DNA from: an uncultured Collinsella sp.
GTDB lineage: Bacteria; Actinomycetota; Coriobacteriia; Coriobacteriales; Coriobacteriaceae
Assembly (NCBI GenBank): GCA_900544755.1
Contig: UQWQ01000012.1
Span: 1 to 34,176, forward strand
Direction of reading: 5' to 3'
DNA: 34,176 bases
The notes below the pieces were generated by a model, which saw nothing but the letters and a program-made list of their open reading frames with translations, did not search any database and was not told the origin of the DNA. The position numbers and the translations under genes were made by a program. Position 1 is the stretch's first letter. Every line of letters starts with the position of its first letter. Below, piece by piece: positions 23,121 to 30,877 of this stretch.

Positions 23121-25040
23121 ATGCAAAACACACCCACGGGCGCCGTACATGCCGCGCCTCAACGCAGCCAACGCATCGTCGCGCTCGACGGGCTTCGCGC
23201 CCTCGCCATCGCCGGCGTCGTCCTATATCACCTTCGCCCCAGCCGCCTGACCGGCGGTTTTTTGGGCGTTACACTCTTCTTTACGCTGAGTGGCTATCTC
23301 GCCACCAAAAGCATTATGCGAGCCACGGCACGCGACGGATTCTCGTACCCGCGCTATATCTGCCGCCGCATTGCGCGCATGATGCCACCGATCGTCGTGG
23401 CGATCGTGCTTACCGCCGTCGCCACCTACATCGCGGCCCCGAGCCTACTCTCCAAGGTGCAACAGGACGCCCTGCCATCGGCACTCTTTTTGAGCAACTG
23501 GTTCTACATCTTCCGCAACGTCTCGTATTTCGCCGCTGCGGGGCTCCCCTCGCCGCTCACGCACCTGTGGTTCTGCGCTGTCACTATGCAGTTCTATCTG
23601 GTATGGCCGGTCATCCTTATGGCGCTGTGCAGCAAAACCAGGTCTCGCAACACCGCCATCGGCATCACGATCGCATTCGCGCTTATATCGACGGCAGCCA
23701 TGGTCCTCATGTTTAATCCCACCGCCGACACATCGCGCGTCTACTACGGAACCGACGCCCGTGCCGCCGAGCTTCTATGCGGAGCCTTAGCCGCCGTCGC
23801 CGCGCCGCGTCTGCGCGAGATGCTGAGCGGCGACGCCCGTACCCCCGGCGCCAGCAAGGGTATCTCGAAGGTCAACGTGGTCTCCGTCGCGTGGCTCGCT
23901 GCCGTCGTAGTCGGCGCGTTCACGCTGACCGGAGAGAACCCCCTGCTCTACCGCGGTGGCTTTTTGCTGCTCGCCCTGCTCACCGGGCTTCTTATCATCT
24001 GCGTGCAAAACACGGAATGTATCGTGCGTCGTCTGTTGTCGGTCAAGCCGCTCGTCTGGCTAGGCCAGCGCTCGTTCTCGGTCTATCTGGTGCACTACCC
24101 CCTGCTCATCCTTATGAACCCCGCAACCCGCACTACCCGCATCGCCTGGTGGGAGCAGGTATTACAGCTTGTGCTGATCCTTGCGGTAGCCGAGGTTTTC
24201 TATCGCTTCGTCGAACGCCCTTGGTCCCACAAGCCGGCCCAACAGGACAGCACGGCAAGAAAGCGCGTCCTCGCGCCCGCCATGATGCTCCCTGCGTTTG
24301 CCGCCGCATGCGTCGCCGCACTTGCCTTCGCGCCGCTTAACTGGGCAGGCATCGCCACCGCCCGCGCCGAGCAGCTCCGCCCCGAGCTTGTCCAAAACGC
24401 AACCTCGCCCAAGGACAACGGCGCCGGCGGCAAGAGCGCCGAGTCCGCATCCAACCAAGACGCTCAGCCCAACGACGCCGCTCAGCAAAAGCCCAAAGAG
24501 GGACCTATCGCCGAAAAGGTCCCGAAGAACCTTGACTGGAAGAGCTTTACCTACGACGAGGCAACCGGAACCTGCGACGCCCGCGTGCTCATGATCGGCG
24601 ACTCGGTCACCGCAGGTGCCCAACCTGGCATTCAGGCGGTGCTTCCCAACGCGTACATCGACGGCGTCGTGAGCCGCCAGTTCTACACCTTCCAGGATGT
24701 CTACGCGCAGGACAGCGCCAACTACGACCCGAGCGTGGTCATCTGTGCACTTGGCACCAATGGCCTCATCCGCGACCCCCAGCAGGTGCAGGACGTGATT
24801 AATGCCGTGGGCGGCAAGCCCATCTACTTTGTGACCGTGCGCGTGCCGCTCGAGCTGCAGGACCGCAATAACCAGACGATCCGCGATGTATGCGCCCAAA
24901 ACGACAACGCCGGCGTCATCGACTGGAACGGTGCCTCAGAGGGCCACAGCGAATACCTTGTCGACGACGGCACACACCTCACCCAGGCGGGAATCGACAC
25001 CTACGCCGTCCTCATACGCCAAGCCATCTGCGGGCACTAG
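23121..25040 (+). CDS. Acyltransferase family 3 protein with C-terminal SGNH domain (OatA-like)
   Basis: Probably O-acetylates a cell-surface glycan such as peptidoglycan, changing lysozyme sensitivity. The 639-residue protein has an N-terminal acyltransferase-3 membrane domain (about 15-370, starting with RIVALDGLRALAIAGVVLYH and about ten membrane segments), an Ala/Gln/Lys-rich linker (about 410-465), and an extracytoplasmic SGNH domain. The catalytic residues are visible: Ser495 in GDSV, GTNG (block III), and Asp616/His619 in DGTH. This two-part design is that of OatA. ATG at 23121 follows GGAGG at eight-base spacing; a TTG five codons earlier overlaps that site. It stands alone. Whether the acceptor is peptidoglycan or another polymer is not visible. 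Confidence 0.9.
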   Translation: MQNTPTGAVHAAPQRSQRIVALDGLRALAIAGVVLYHLRPSRLTGGFLGVTLFFTLSGYLATKSIMRATARDGFSYPRYICRRIARMMPPIVVAIVLTAVATYIAAPSLLSKVQQDALPSALFLSNWFYIFRNVSYFAAAGLPSPLTHLWFCAVTMQFYLVWPVILMALCSKTRSRNTAIGITIAFALISTAAMVLMFNPTADTSRVYYGTDARAAELLCGALAAVAAPRLREMLSGDARTPGASKGISKVNVVSVAWLAAVVVGAFTLTGENPLLYRGGFLLLALLTGLLIICVQNTECIVRRLLSVKPLVWLGQRSFSVYLVHYPLLILMNPATRTTRIAWWEQVLQLVLILAVAEVFYRFVERPWSHKPAQQDSTARKRVLAPAMMLPAFAAACVAALAFAPLNWAGIATARAEQLRPELVQNATSPKDNGAGGKSAESASNQDAQPNDAAQQKPKEGPIAEKVPKNLDWKSFTYDEATGTCDARVLMIGDSVTAGAQPGIQAVLPNAYIDGVVSRQFYTFQDVYAQDSANYDPSVVICALGTNGLIRDPQQVQDVINAVGGKPIYFVTVRVPLELQDRNNQTIRDVCAQNDNAGVIDWNGASEGHSEYLVDDGTHLTQAGIDTYAVLIRQAICGH

Positions 25041-25101
25041 GCACCGCAAAATCGGCGCTTGCGCGGTGCCCACGTCACGCCCATACATCGAGCTTGCCGT
25101 T

Positions 25102-25129
25102 TTGCTACGCTCCACTCGCGGGTTAGAAT
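25102..25129 (+). promoter_or_regulatory. Probable asnS promoter
   Basis: TTGCTA (25102-25107) and TAGAAT (25124-25129) are 16 bases apart, about 47 bases before the GTG start of asnS. The leader is too short for a T-box. Confidence 0.5.
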
Positions 25130-25175
25130 GGTTAACTGTTTGGAAATAATCCGTACAACCGTTATGGGAGGATAC

Positions 25176-26579
25176 GTGAACCGCACCAAAATCGCGCAGC
25201 TCTATACGCACGCCGAGTCGCTCGGTGGCCAGACCGTCACCGTTGCCGGCTGGGTCAAGTCCATCCGCGACATGAAGAACTTTGGCTTTGTTACGCTCAA
25301 CGACGGCAGCTGCTTCCGCGACCTGCAGGTCGTCATGAACCGCGAGGCACTCGACAACTACGACGAGATCGCCCATCAAAACGTCTCGGCCGCACTCATT
25401 TGCACCGGCACCGTCAAGCTGACCCCCGATGCGCCCCAGCCCTTCGAGCTTTCTGCCACCTCCATCGAGGTCGAGGGCGTCAGCGCCCCGGATTACCCGC
25501 TGCAGAAGAAGCGCGCAACCGTCGAGTTCCTGCGCACCCAGCAGCACCTGCGCCCGCGCACCAACCTGTTCCGCGCCGTGTTCCGCATCCGTTCTGTCGC
25601 GGCTGCCGCCATCCACCGCTTCTTCCAGGAGCAGGGCTTTGTCTACGTCAACACCCCCATCATCACCACGAGTGACTGCGAGGGCGCCGGCGAGATGTTC
25701 CGCGTGACCACGCTCGACCCCAAAAATCCGCCCCTCACCGAGTCCGGCGAGGTTGACTGGAGCCAGGACTTCTTTGGAAAGCACGCGAGCCTTACCGTAT
25801 CCGGCCAGCTCAATGCCGAGAACTTTGCCATGGCCTTTGGCGACGTGTACACCTTTGGCCCCACCTTCCGCGCCGAAAACTCCAACACCACGCGCCACGC
25901 CGCCGAGTTTTGGATGATCGAGCCCGAGATGGCCTTTGCCGATCTGAACGACTACATGGATAACGCCGAGGCCATGCTCAAGTACGTCCTTAAGGACGTT
26001 ATGGCCACCTGCCCCGACGAGCTCAACATGCTCAACAAGTTTGTGGACAAGGGTCTGATCGAGCGCCTGAACCACGTGGCAAACTCCGACTTTGCCCGCG
26101 TCACCTATACCGAGGCCGTCGAAATCCTGGAGCAGGCCGTCGCCGCCGGTCACAAGTTTGACTATCCCGTGAGCTGGGGCATCGACCTGCAAACCGAGCA
26201 CGAGCGTTTCCTGACCGAGGAGCACTTTAAGCGCCCGACCTTCGTAACCGACTACCCGGCCGAGATCAAGGCGTTCTACATGCGCATGAACGAGGACGGC
26301 AAGACCGTCGCCGCCGCCGACTGCCTGGTGCCGGGTATCGGCGAGATTATCGGCGGCTCCCAGCGCGAGGAGCGCCTGGATCTGCTCGAGGCCCGCATCA
26401 AGGACCTGGGCATGAATCCCGAGCAGTACAAGTACTACCTTGACCTGCGCCGCTACGGTTCCTGCAAGCACGCCGGCTACGGCTTGGGCTTCGAGCGCTT
26501 GGTCATGTATCTGACCGGCGTGGGCAACATCCGCGACGTCCTGCCGCACCCGCGCACCGTGGGCAACGCCGACTTCTAA
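25176..26579 (+). CDS. asnS: Asparaginyl-tRNA synthetase
   Basis: Charges tRNA-Asn with asparagine. The 467-residue length is standard. An N-terminal OB-fold anticodon-binding domain (about 1-105, VAGWVKSIRDMKNFGFVTLN) is followed by the class II catalytic core with motif 2 at 231 (FRAEN, then TTRHAAEFWMIEPE) and motif 3 at about 436 (GLGFERLVMYLTG). The bacterial AsnRS form lacks the AspRS GAD insertion. GTG at 25176 has GGGAGG six bases upstream, while an upstream in-frame ATG adds 39 residues with no conserved sequence. A separate AsnRS suggests direct charging of tRNA-Asn instead of, or beside, the amidotransferase route. It is a single-gene unit with its own promoter and terminator. Confidence 0.98.
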   Translation: MNRTKIAQLYTHAESLGGQTVTVAGWVKSIRDMKNFGFVTLNDGSCFRDLQVVMNREALDNYDEIAHQNVSAALICTGTVKLTPDAPQPFELSATSIEVEGVSAPDYPLQKKRATVEFLRTQQHLRPRTNLFRAVFRIRSVAAAAIHRFFQEQGFVYVNTPIITTSDCEGAGEMFRVTTLDPKNPPLTESGEVDWSQDFFGKHASLTVSGQLNAENFAMAFGDVYTFGPTFRAENSNTTRHAAEFWMIEPEMAFADLNDYMDNAEAMLKYVLKDVMATCPDELNMLNKFVDKGLIERLNHVANSDFARVTYTEAVEILEQAVAAGHKFDYPVSWGIDLQTEHERFLTEEHFKRPTFVTDYPAEIKAFYMRMNEDGKTVAAADCLVPGIGEIIGGSQREERLDLLEARIKDLGMNPEQYKYYLDLRRYGSCKHAGYGLGFERLVMYLTGVGNIRDVLPHPRTVGNADF

Positions 26580-26620
26580 TCGCCACAGCGCCACCGAACG
26601 CGTTCCAGCGCATCACGCCA

Positions 26621-26652
26621 GCGCCTCTCGGCAAGCCGAGGGGCGCTTTTTT
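26621..26652 (+). terminator. Rho-independent terminator of asnS
   Basis: A 10-bp stem (26621-26630 with 26637-26646, one wobble) is followed by TTTTTT. It lies about 40 bases after the asnS stop. No gene is visible between it and the next start at 26,829. Confidence 0.9.
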
Positions 26653-26828
26653 CAACAGTATCCGTCAAGCTTTTGGCAAGATTTTGGTCAGTTGAGCAGG
26701 GCTGTTGAAAACTCGACCCGCCGCTTGCCGACGACTACCGACCGCCCGGAGTGTCCTGCACCCCTGGGAAAGCCCCGCGCCCTAGGCTCCATACCGTCGC
26801 CACCCAAAACGGAAAGGACGTGGACGCC

Positions 26829-27614
26829 ATGACCGAAACCGCTGTTGAAACTTACGAGACCACGACGAGGGGCGCCGCCTCGATGGCAGCCTATCGCGCC
26901 GTTCGCATCCTGCAACTATTAAGCGAAAACACCGGCGAGGACAAGGCCATGCTTTCCGATGAGTTGATCCGGCGTCTCGCCCATCCCGACGACCCTGCCC
27001 GCATGCCCATCTCGGCGGCGCGGCGCAGCATCTACACCGCCATCTCCGCACTTCGCCATGCCGGATACGAAATTGAATACAAGCGCGGCGTGGGGTATCG
27101 GCTCTTGACCCGTCCGCTCACCGACGAAGAGATCATCCGGCTCCACGGCATGGTCATGCGCAACCGCTCTACGCCCATCGCCATTCGAAAAAGCATGGCG
27201 CAGCACCTGGTCGCCATGGCGAGTGCCGACGTTCGCGGCTACCTCGATGCACCCGAGCCTGCTCCAAGCGCAGGCGACAAATCCACCAAGGCCATACGCA
27301 CGCCCGTCAAGCGCATCGATGCCTGCGAGCTCATCGAGCAGGCCATCGACCACGGAACCACGGTGAGTTTTGATATTTCGAGTGTCACGGCACGCGGAGA
27401 GGTCGAAGTGGCGCGGATGACACTCCGGCCCTTTGCCATCAAGCAACGAGACGGCATCTCGTATTTGCTGGGAACGGTCTATGACGCGCGAGGCGCCGAC
27501 GACACGCTGCGTACCGTTGAGATCGGCCGCATGAGAAACGTCACCACACGTCTCCTCGACGGCAAGAAGCTCTTCGCCGTCCTGGACGAGGACGATGCCT
27601 CCTCCGCCGCATAA
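26829..27614 (+). CDS. WYL-type transcriptional regulator with winged helix
   Basis: A 261-residue cytoplasmic regulator. The N-terminal region (about 15-95) is a winged helix-turn-helix (YRAVRILQLLSEN, then RRSIYTAISALRHAGYEIEY and the wing RGVGYRLL). The C-terminal part (about 165-250) resembles a WYL domain, with RMTLRPFAIKQRDGISYLLG and VEIGRMRNV; the signature W-Y-L is altered to S-Y-L. WYL regulators bind nucleic acid or small ligands and control stress or defence genes. ATG at 26829 has AAAGGA ten bases upstream; a longer in-frame start has no such site. It precedes the ABC importer by 158 bases, on the same strand, but the importer has its own promoter, so a regulatory link is only possible. 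Confidence 0.65.
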   Translation: MTETAVETYETTTRGAASMAAYRAVRILQLLSENTGEDKAMLSDELIRRLAHPDDPARMPISAARRSIYTAISALRHAGYEIEYKRGVGYRLLTRPLTDEEIIRLHGMVMRNRSTPIAIRKSMAQHLVAMASADVRGYLDAPEPAPSAGDKSTKAIRTPVKRIDACELIEQAIDHGTTVSFDISSVTARGEVEVARMTLRPFAIKQRDGISYLLGTVYDARGADDTLRTVEIGRMRNVTTRLLDGKKLFAVLDEDDASSAA

Positions 27615-27683
27615 GACCCTCCGCCGCCCATTCGACTACCCGTACCGCCCATCCGATTCTGTATTAAAAAACCCGCCAGGCTG

Positions 27684-27711
27684 TTGTAAAAATGGACATC
27701 AGCGCTACTAT
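27684..27711 (+). promoter_or_regulatory. Probable promoter of the ABC importer operon
   Basis: TTGTAA (27684-27689) and TACTAT (27706-27711) are 16 bases apart, about 60 bases before the binding-protein ATG. Just downstream TGCACT (27721-27726) pairs with AGTGCA (27734-27739), a possible operator or leader hairpin. Confidence 0.5.
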
Positions 27712-27772
27712 AGTTCCACTTGCACTTTGTCCCAGTGCAGTGTTTCCAGCCATTTTTACCGGGGGTAAAGAC

Positions 27773-28753
27773 ATGAACGACATCACCATCAGCCGCAGGA
27801 GCCTTCTGGTCTCCGCCGGTCTGCTCGCGCTCGCCCCGCTCGCCGGATGCGGCGGCAACTCTGGTTCCGGCTCTGCTGCCGCCGGTTCCGACTACACCAT
27901 CGGCGTTCTGCAACTCACCGAGCACTCCGCACTCGATGCCGCCAACGACGGCTTTGTCAAGGCCATCAAGGAGAGCGGCCTTAAGGTCAAGATCGACCAG
28001 AAGAACGCCCAGAACGACCAGTCCACGTGTAAGTCCATCGCCGACAAGTTCGTGGGCGATGGCGTCGACCTGATCTATGCCATCGCTACGCCCGCCGCGC
28101 AGGCCGCCGCCGGCGCCACCGCCGATATCCCCATCGTGGGCTGCGCCATCACCGACTACGCTGCCTCGGGCCTGGTCCAGGACAACGATAAGCCCGGCAC
28201 CAACGTCACCGGTGCCTCCGACCTCACCCCGGTCGCCGAGCAGCTCGAGATGATGCAGAAGGTCCTGCCCGACGTTAAGAAGGTCGGCTTGCTCTACTGC
28301 ACCGCCGAGTCCAACTCCGACGTCCAGATCAAGGCCGCCAAGAAGGAGCTCGACAAGCTGGGCCTGAAGTACACCGATTACACCGTCTCGAGCTCCAACG
28401 AGATCCAGTCCGTCGTCGAATCTGCCGTGGGCAAGGTCGACGCGCTGTACTCCCCCACCGATAACACCATCGCTGCGGGCGCCTCGCAGGTGGGCCAGAT
28501 CTGCAAGGAGAACAAGCTTCCCTACGTGACCGGCGAGGAGGGTATGTGCATGGCTGGCGGCCTGTTCACCCTCTCCATCAACTACGAGGATCTGGGCTAC
28601 GCCGCGGGCGAGATGGCCGTCAAGATCCTGAAGGGTGAGGCTAAGCCCGAGGATATGCCGATCAAGCACCTCTCGAGCAAGGACCTAGTCGTCGTCAAGA
28701 ACGACGAGATGGCCGAGGCTCTGGGCATCGATCTTTCTGCTCTGGACGAGTAG
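27773..28753 (+). CDS. ABC transporter substrate-binding lipoprotein (TrpX-like, PF04392 family)
   Basis: Captures a small substrate outside the membrane for the permease that follows. The 326-residue protein has a lipoprotein signal peptide with SRRSLL and lipobox LAGC (Cys26), then a short Gly/Ser linker. The mature part follows the ABC_sub_bind pattern: IGVLQLTEHSALDAANDGF, DLIYAIATPAAQA, VKKVGLLYCTAESNS, KVDALYSPTDNTI. In streptococci this group binds tryptophan, but other members differ, so the substrate is open. ATG at 27773 is chosen because it begins the signal peptide. It is the first gene of a three-gene importer. The 204-base gap to the permease holds a hairpin that could favour the binding protein over the membrane parts. 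Confidence 0.9.
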   Translation: MNDITISRRSLLVSAGLLALAPLAGCGGNSGSGSAAAGSDYTIGVLQLTEHSALDAANDGFVKAIKESGLKVKIDQKNAQNDQSTCKSIADKFVGDGVDLIYAIATPAAQAAAGATADIPIVGCAITDYAASGLVQDNDKPGTNVTGASDLTPVAEQLEMMQKVLPDVKKVGLLYCTAESNSDVQIKAAKKELDKLGLKYTDYTVSSSNEIQSVVESAVGKVDALYSPTDNTIAAGASQVGQICKENKLPYVTGEEGMCMAGGLFTLSINYEDLGYAAGEMAVKILKGEAKPEDMPIKHLSSKDLVVVKNDEMAEALGIDLSALDE

Positions 28754-28824
28754 CGCCATGCGCGGTAGCGCGTCTAGGGCACGCACTCGCGCCGTTGCCG
28801 TGTTATTCAATATCTGAGCCACAG

Positions 28825-28853
28825 GGGCGAACGCCAAAGACCGGCGTTCGCCC
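28825..28853 (+). other. Intergenic hairpin between binding protein and permease
   Basis: GGGCGAACGCC (28825-28835) pairs perfectly with 28843-28853. Only TGCTTGTT follows, so it is a weak terminator or an mRNA 3' stabiliser for the binding-protein gene. Confidence 0.6.
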
Positions 28854-28957
28854 TGCTTGTTACGGATGAGACAAAACATCCGGCCGCAGCTCTTTTATGC
28901 ATTGTTACCGCTATCATGGTGACTCACGTGTCCACCCTATCCTAGGAGGTATGAAGC

Positions 28958-29881
28958 ATGCTTATTGCATTGCAGGGCGCTGTTTCGCAGGGCGTCCTCT
29001 GGGGCATTATGGTGCTTGGCGTGTTTATCACGTTCCGCCTGCTCGACATCCCCGATATGACCTGCGACGGCAGCTTTGCCCTCGGCGGCTGCGTCTGCGC
29101 CGTGCTCATCGTCAATAACAACGTCGACCCGCTGCTCGCTGTTTTGGCCGGCATGTGTGCCGGTGCCATCGCGGGCGCCGTCACGGGCATTTTGACCACT
29201 GTCTTTGAGATTCCCGCAATCCTCGCCGGAATCCTGACGCAGATCAGTCTGTGGTCCATTAACCTGCGCATCATGGGCAAATCCAACACGCCCATCCTTG
29301 CCAAGGGCACCATCTTCTCATCCGTCAGCCACATGACGGGCCTGCCGCAGTCCACCGTTGCCATCATCCTGGGCATTGTGCTGGCCGTGGCCATCGTCGC
29401 CATCCTGTACTGGTTCTTTGGCACCGAGATCGGCTCGGCGCTGCGTGCCACCGGCAACAACGAGTACATGATCCGCGCCCTGGGCGTCAACACCAACTCC
29501 ACCAAGATGATCGCCCTCGTGCTCTCCAACGCCCTTATCGGCCTTTCGGGTGCGCTCATCTGCCAGAGCCAGAAGTACGCCGACATTGGCATGGGCACCG
29601 GCGCCATCGTTATCGGTCTTGCCGCCATTGTTATCGGCGAGGTGCTCGGCCGCCTGCTGCCCGGCGGTCTCACGCAGTTTAGCGTTCGCCTGGCCTCCGC
29701 CGTCTTTGGCTCCGTGGTGTACTTCCTTATCCGCGCTATCGTGCTGCAGTTGGGCATGGACGCCAACGACATGAAGCTGCTCTCCGCCGTGATCGTTGCC
29801 GTGGCCCTGTGCGTGCCCGTGGTTTGGGAGCGCTATAAGCTCCGCAGCTCCTACACGAAGGGGGATGAGGCAGATGCTTAA
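28958..29881 (+). CDS. ABC transporter permease (TrpY-like)
   Basis: Membrane channel of the importer, 307 residues with about eight to nine hydrophobic segments, of the branched-chain-type permease fold (IPR001851 group). The early TFRLLDIPDMTCDGSFALGG and the cytoplasmic LRATGNNEYMIRALGVN loop, which contacts the ATPase, are typical of permeases paired with PF04392 binding proteins. ATG at 28958 follows AGGAGG at seven-base spacing (the in-between ATG at 28951 is out of frame). Its end overlaps the ATPase start by eight bases, showing translational coupling. Confidence 0.9.
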   Translation: MLIALQGAVSQGVLWGIMVLGVFITFRLLDIPDMTCDGSFALGGCVCAVLIVNNNVDPLLAVLAGMCAGAIAGAVTGILTTVFEIPAILAGILTQISLWSINLRIMGKSNTPILAKGTIFSSVSHMTGLPQSTVAIILGIVLAVAIVAILYWFFGTEIGSALRATGNNEYMIRALGVNTNSTKMIALVLSNALIGLSGALICQSQKYADIGMGTGAIVIGLAAIVIGEVLGRLLPGGLTQFSVRLASAVFGSVVYFLIRAIVLQLGMDANDMKLLSAVIVAVALCVPVVWERYKLRSSYTKGDEADA

Positions 29882-30668
29882 GCTCTCGCACGTCAAGAAG
29901 ACCTTTAACAAGGGCACCGTCACCGAGAAGCGCGCGCTCACCGGCGTCGACCTCACCCTGAATGACGGCGACTTTGTAACCGTGATCGGCGGCAACGGCG
30001 CCGGCAAGTCCACGCTGCTCAACATGATCGCCGGCGTGTATCCGCTCGATTCAGGCGTTATCGAGCTCGACGGCACCGACATCTCGCGCCTGAGCGAGTC
30101 GCAGCGCGCCAAGTATCTGGGCCGCGTGTTCCAGGACCCTATGCGCGGTACCGCTGCCGACATGCAGATCGCTGAGAACCTGGCCCTCGCCAAGCGCCGC
30201 GGCCAGCGTCGCGGTCTTTCGTGGGGCGTCACCAAGGCCGAGAAGGACGAATACGTTGAGTTGCTCAAGCGCCTGGACCTTGGTCTGGACACGCGTCTCA
30301 ACGCTAAGGTCGGTCTGCTCTCGGGCGGCCAGCGCCAGGCACTCACCCTGCTCATGGCCACGCTCACCAAGCCGCGCCTGCTGCTGCTCGACGAGCACAC
30401 CGCGGCCCTCGACCCCAAGACGGCATCGAAGGTGCTCAATCTGACCGAGGAGATCGTCGACGAGAACCACCTGACCACGCTCATGGTCACGCACAACATG
30501 AACGACGCCATCCGTCTGGGCAACCGTCTGATCATGATGCACGAGGGCCATGTGATCTACGACGTGGCCGGCGACGAGAAGAAGTCGCTCACCGTGGCCG
30601 ACCTGCTGCAGAAGTTTGAGGAGGTCTCGGGCGGCGAGCTCGCCAACGACCGCATGCTGCTGAGCTAA
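29874..30668 (+). CDS. ABC transporter ATP-binding protein (TrpZ-like)
   Basis: Drives the importer by ATP hydrolysis. The 264-residue protein has Walker A GGNGAGKST (39-47), a Q-loop in RVFQDP, the signature LSGGQRQ (149-155), Walker B LLLLDE (169-174) and the H-loop His207 in MVTHNM. All catalytic elements are intact. ATG at 29874 lies inside the last codons of the permease gene. Two hairpin repeats follow directly, the first of which can terminate the operon. Confidence 0.95.
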   Translation: MLKLSHVKKTFNKGTVTEKRALTGVDLTLNDGDFVTVIGGNGAGKSTLLNMIAGVYPLDSGVIELDGTDISRLSESQRAKYLGRVFQDPMRGTAADMQIAENLALAKRRGQRRGLSWGVTKAEKDEYVELLKRLDLGLDTRLNAKVGLLSGGQRQALTLLMATLTKPRLLLLDEHTAALDPKTASKVLNLTEEIVDENHLTTLMVTHNMNDAIRLGNRLIMMHEGHVIYDVAGDEKKSLTVADLLQKFEEVSGGELANDRMLLS

Positions 30669-30707
30669 AACCTGCCAAAAAGGGACAGGTTTATTTTGGC
30701 AGGTTTT
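30667..30707 (+). repeat. AGGGACAGG hairpin repeat acting as terminator of the ABC operon
   Basis: A perfect 14-bp inverted repeat (30667-30680 with 30694-30707) with a 13-base loop containing AGGGACAGG. It overlaps the ATPase stop codon and ends in TTTT. A diverged relative lies at 1803-1835. Confidence 0.75.
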
Positions 30708-30722
30708 ATCTGCATAAACGTC

Positions 30723-30763
30723 AAAACCGCCGCAAAGGGGTCAGGCACCTTTGTGGTGGTTTT
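30723..30763 (+). repeat. GGGGTCAGGCACC hairpin repeat, copy 1
   Basis: AAAACCGCCGCAAAGG (30723-30738) pairs with 30748-30763 with two wobble-type differences. The same element, with A for T in the loop, is found after mscS at 33,342-33,381; both are followed by CGCAT. This suggests a mobile or amplified intergenic repeat. Confidence 0.7.
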
Positions 30764-30775
30764 CGCATATCATAT

Positions 30776-30847
30776 CGATATTCCGATATTCAACCAGGCT
30801 CAACCGCGAGGCGCCCCATTCGCGCCCAGCCACCATCGTTATATAAT
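30776..30847 (+). promoter_or_regulatory. Promoter region of the orphan helical gene, with tandem CGATATTC
   Basis: CGATATTC occurs twice in tandem (30776-30791), overlapping the palindrome ATATCGATAT (30772-30781). A perfect TATAAT lies at 30842-30847, but the -35 region is poor, as in promoters needing an activator. The ATG is 30 bases further on. Confidence 0.45.
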
Positions 30848-30877
30848 CAGCAAAAACATGCGGGAGAGGAGCGGCAC

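Noticed and set aside
24936..26594. A 552-codon minus-strand frame opposite asnS
   Set aside because: Antisense to a complete asnS; composition bias alone keeps it open, and no motif or ribosome binding site supports it.
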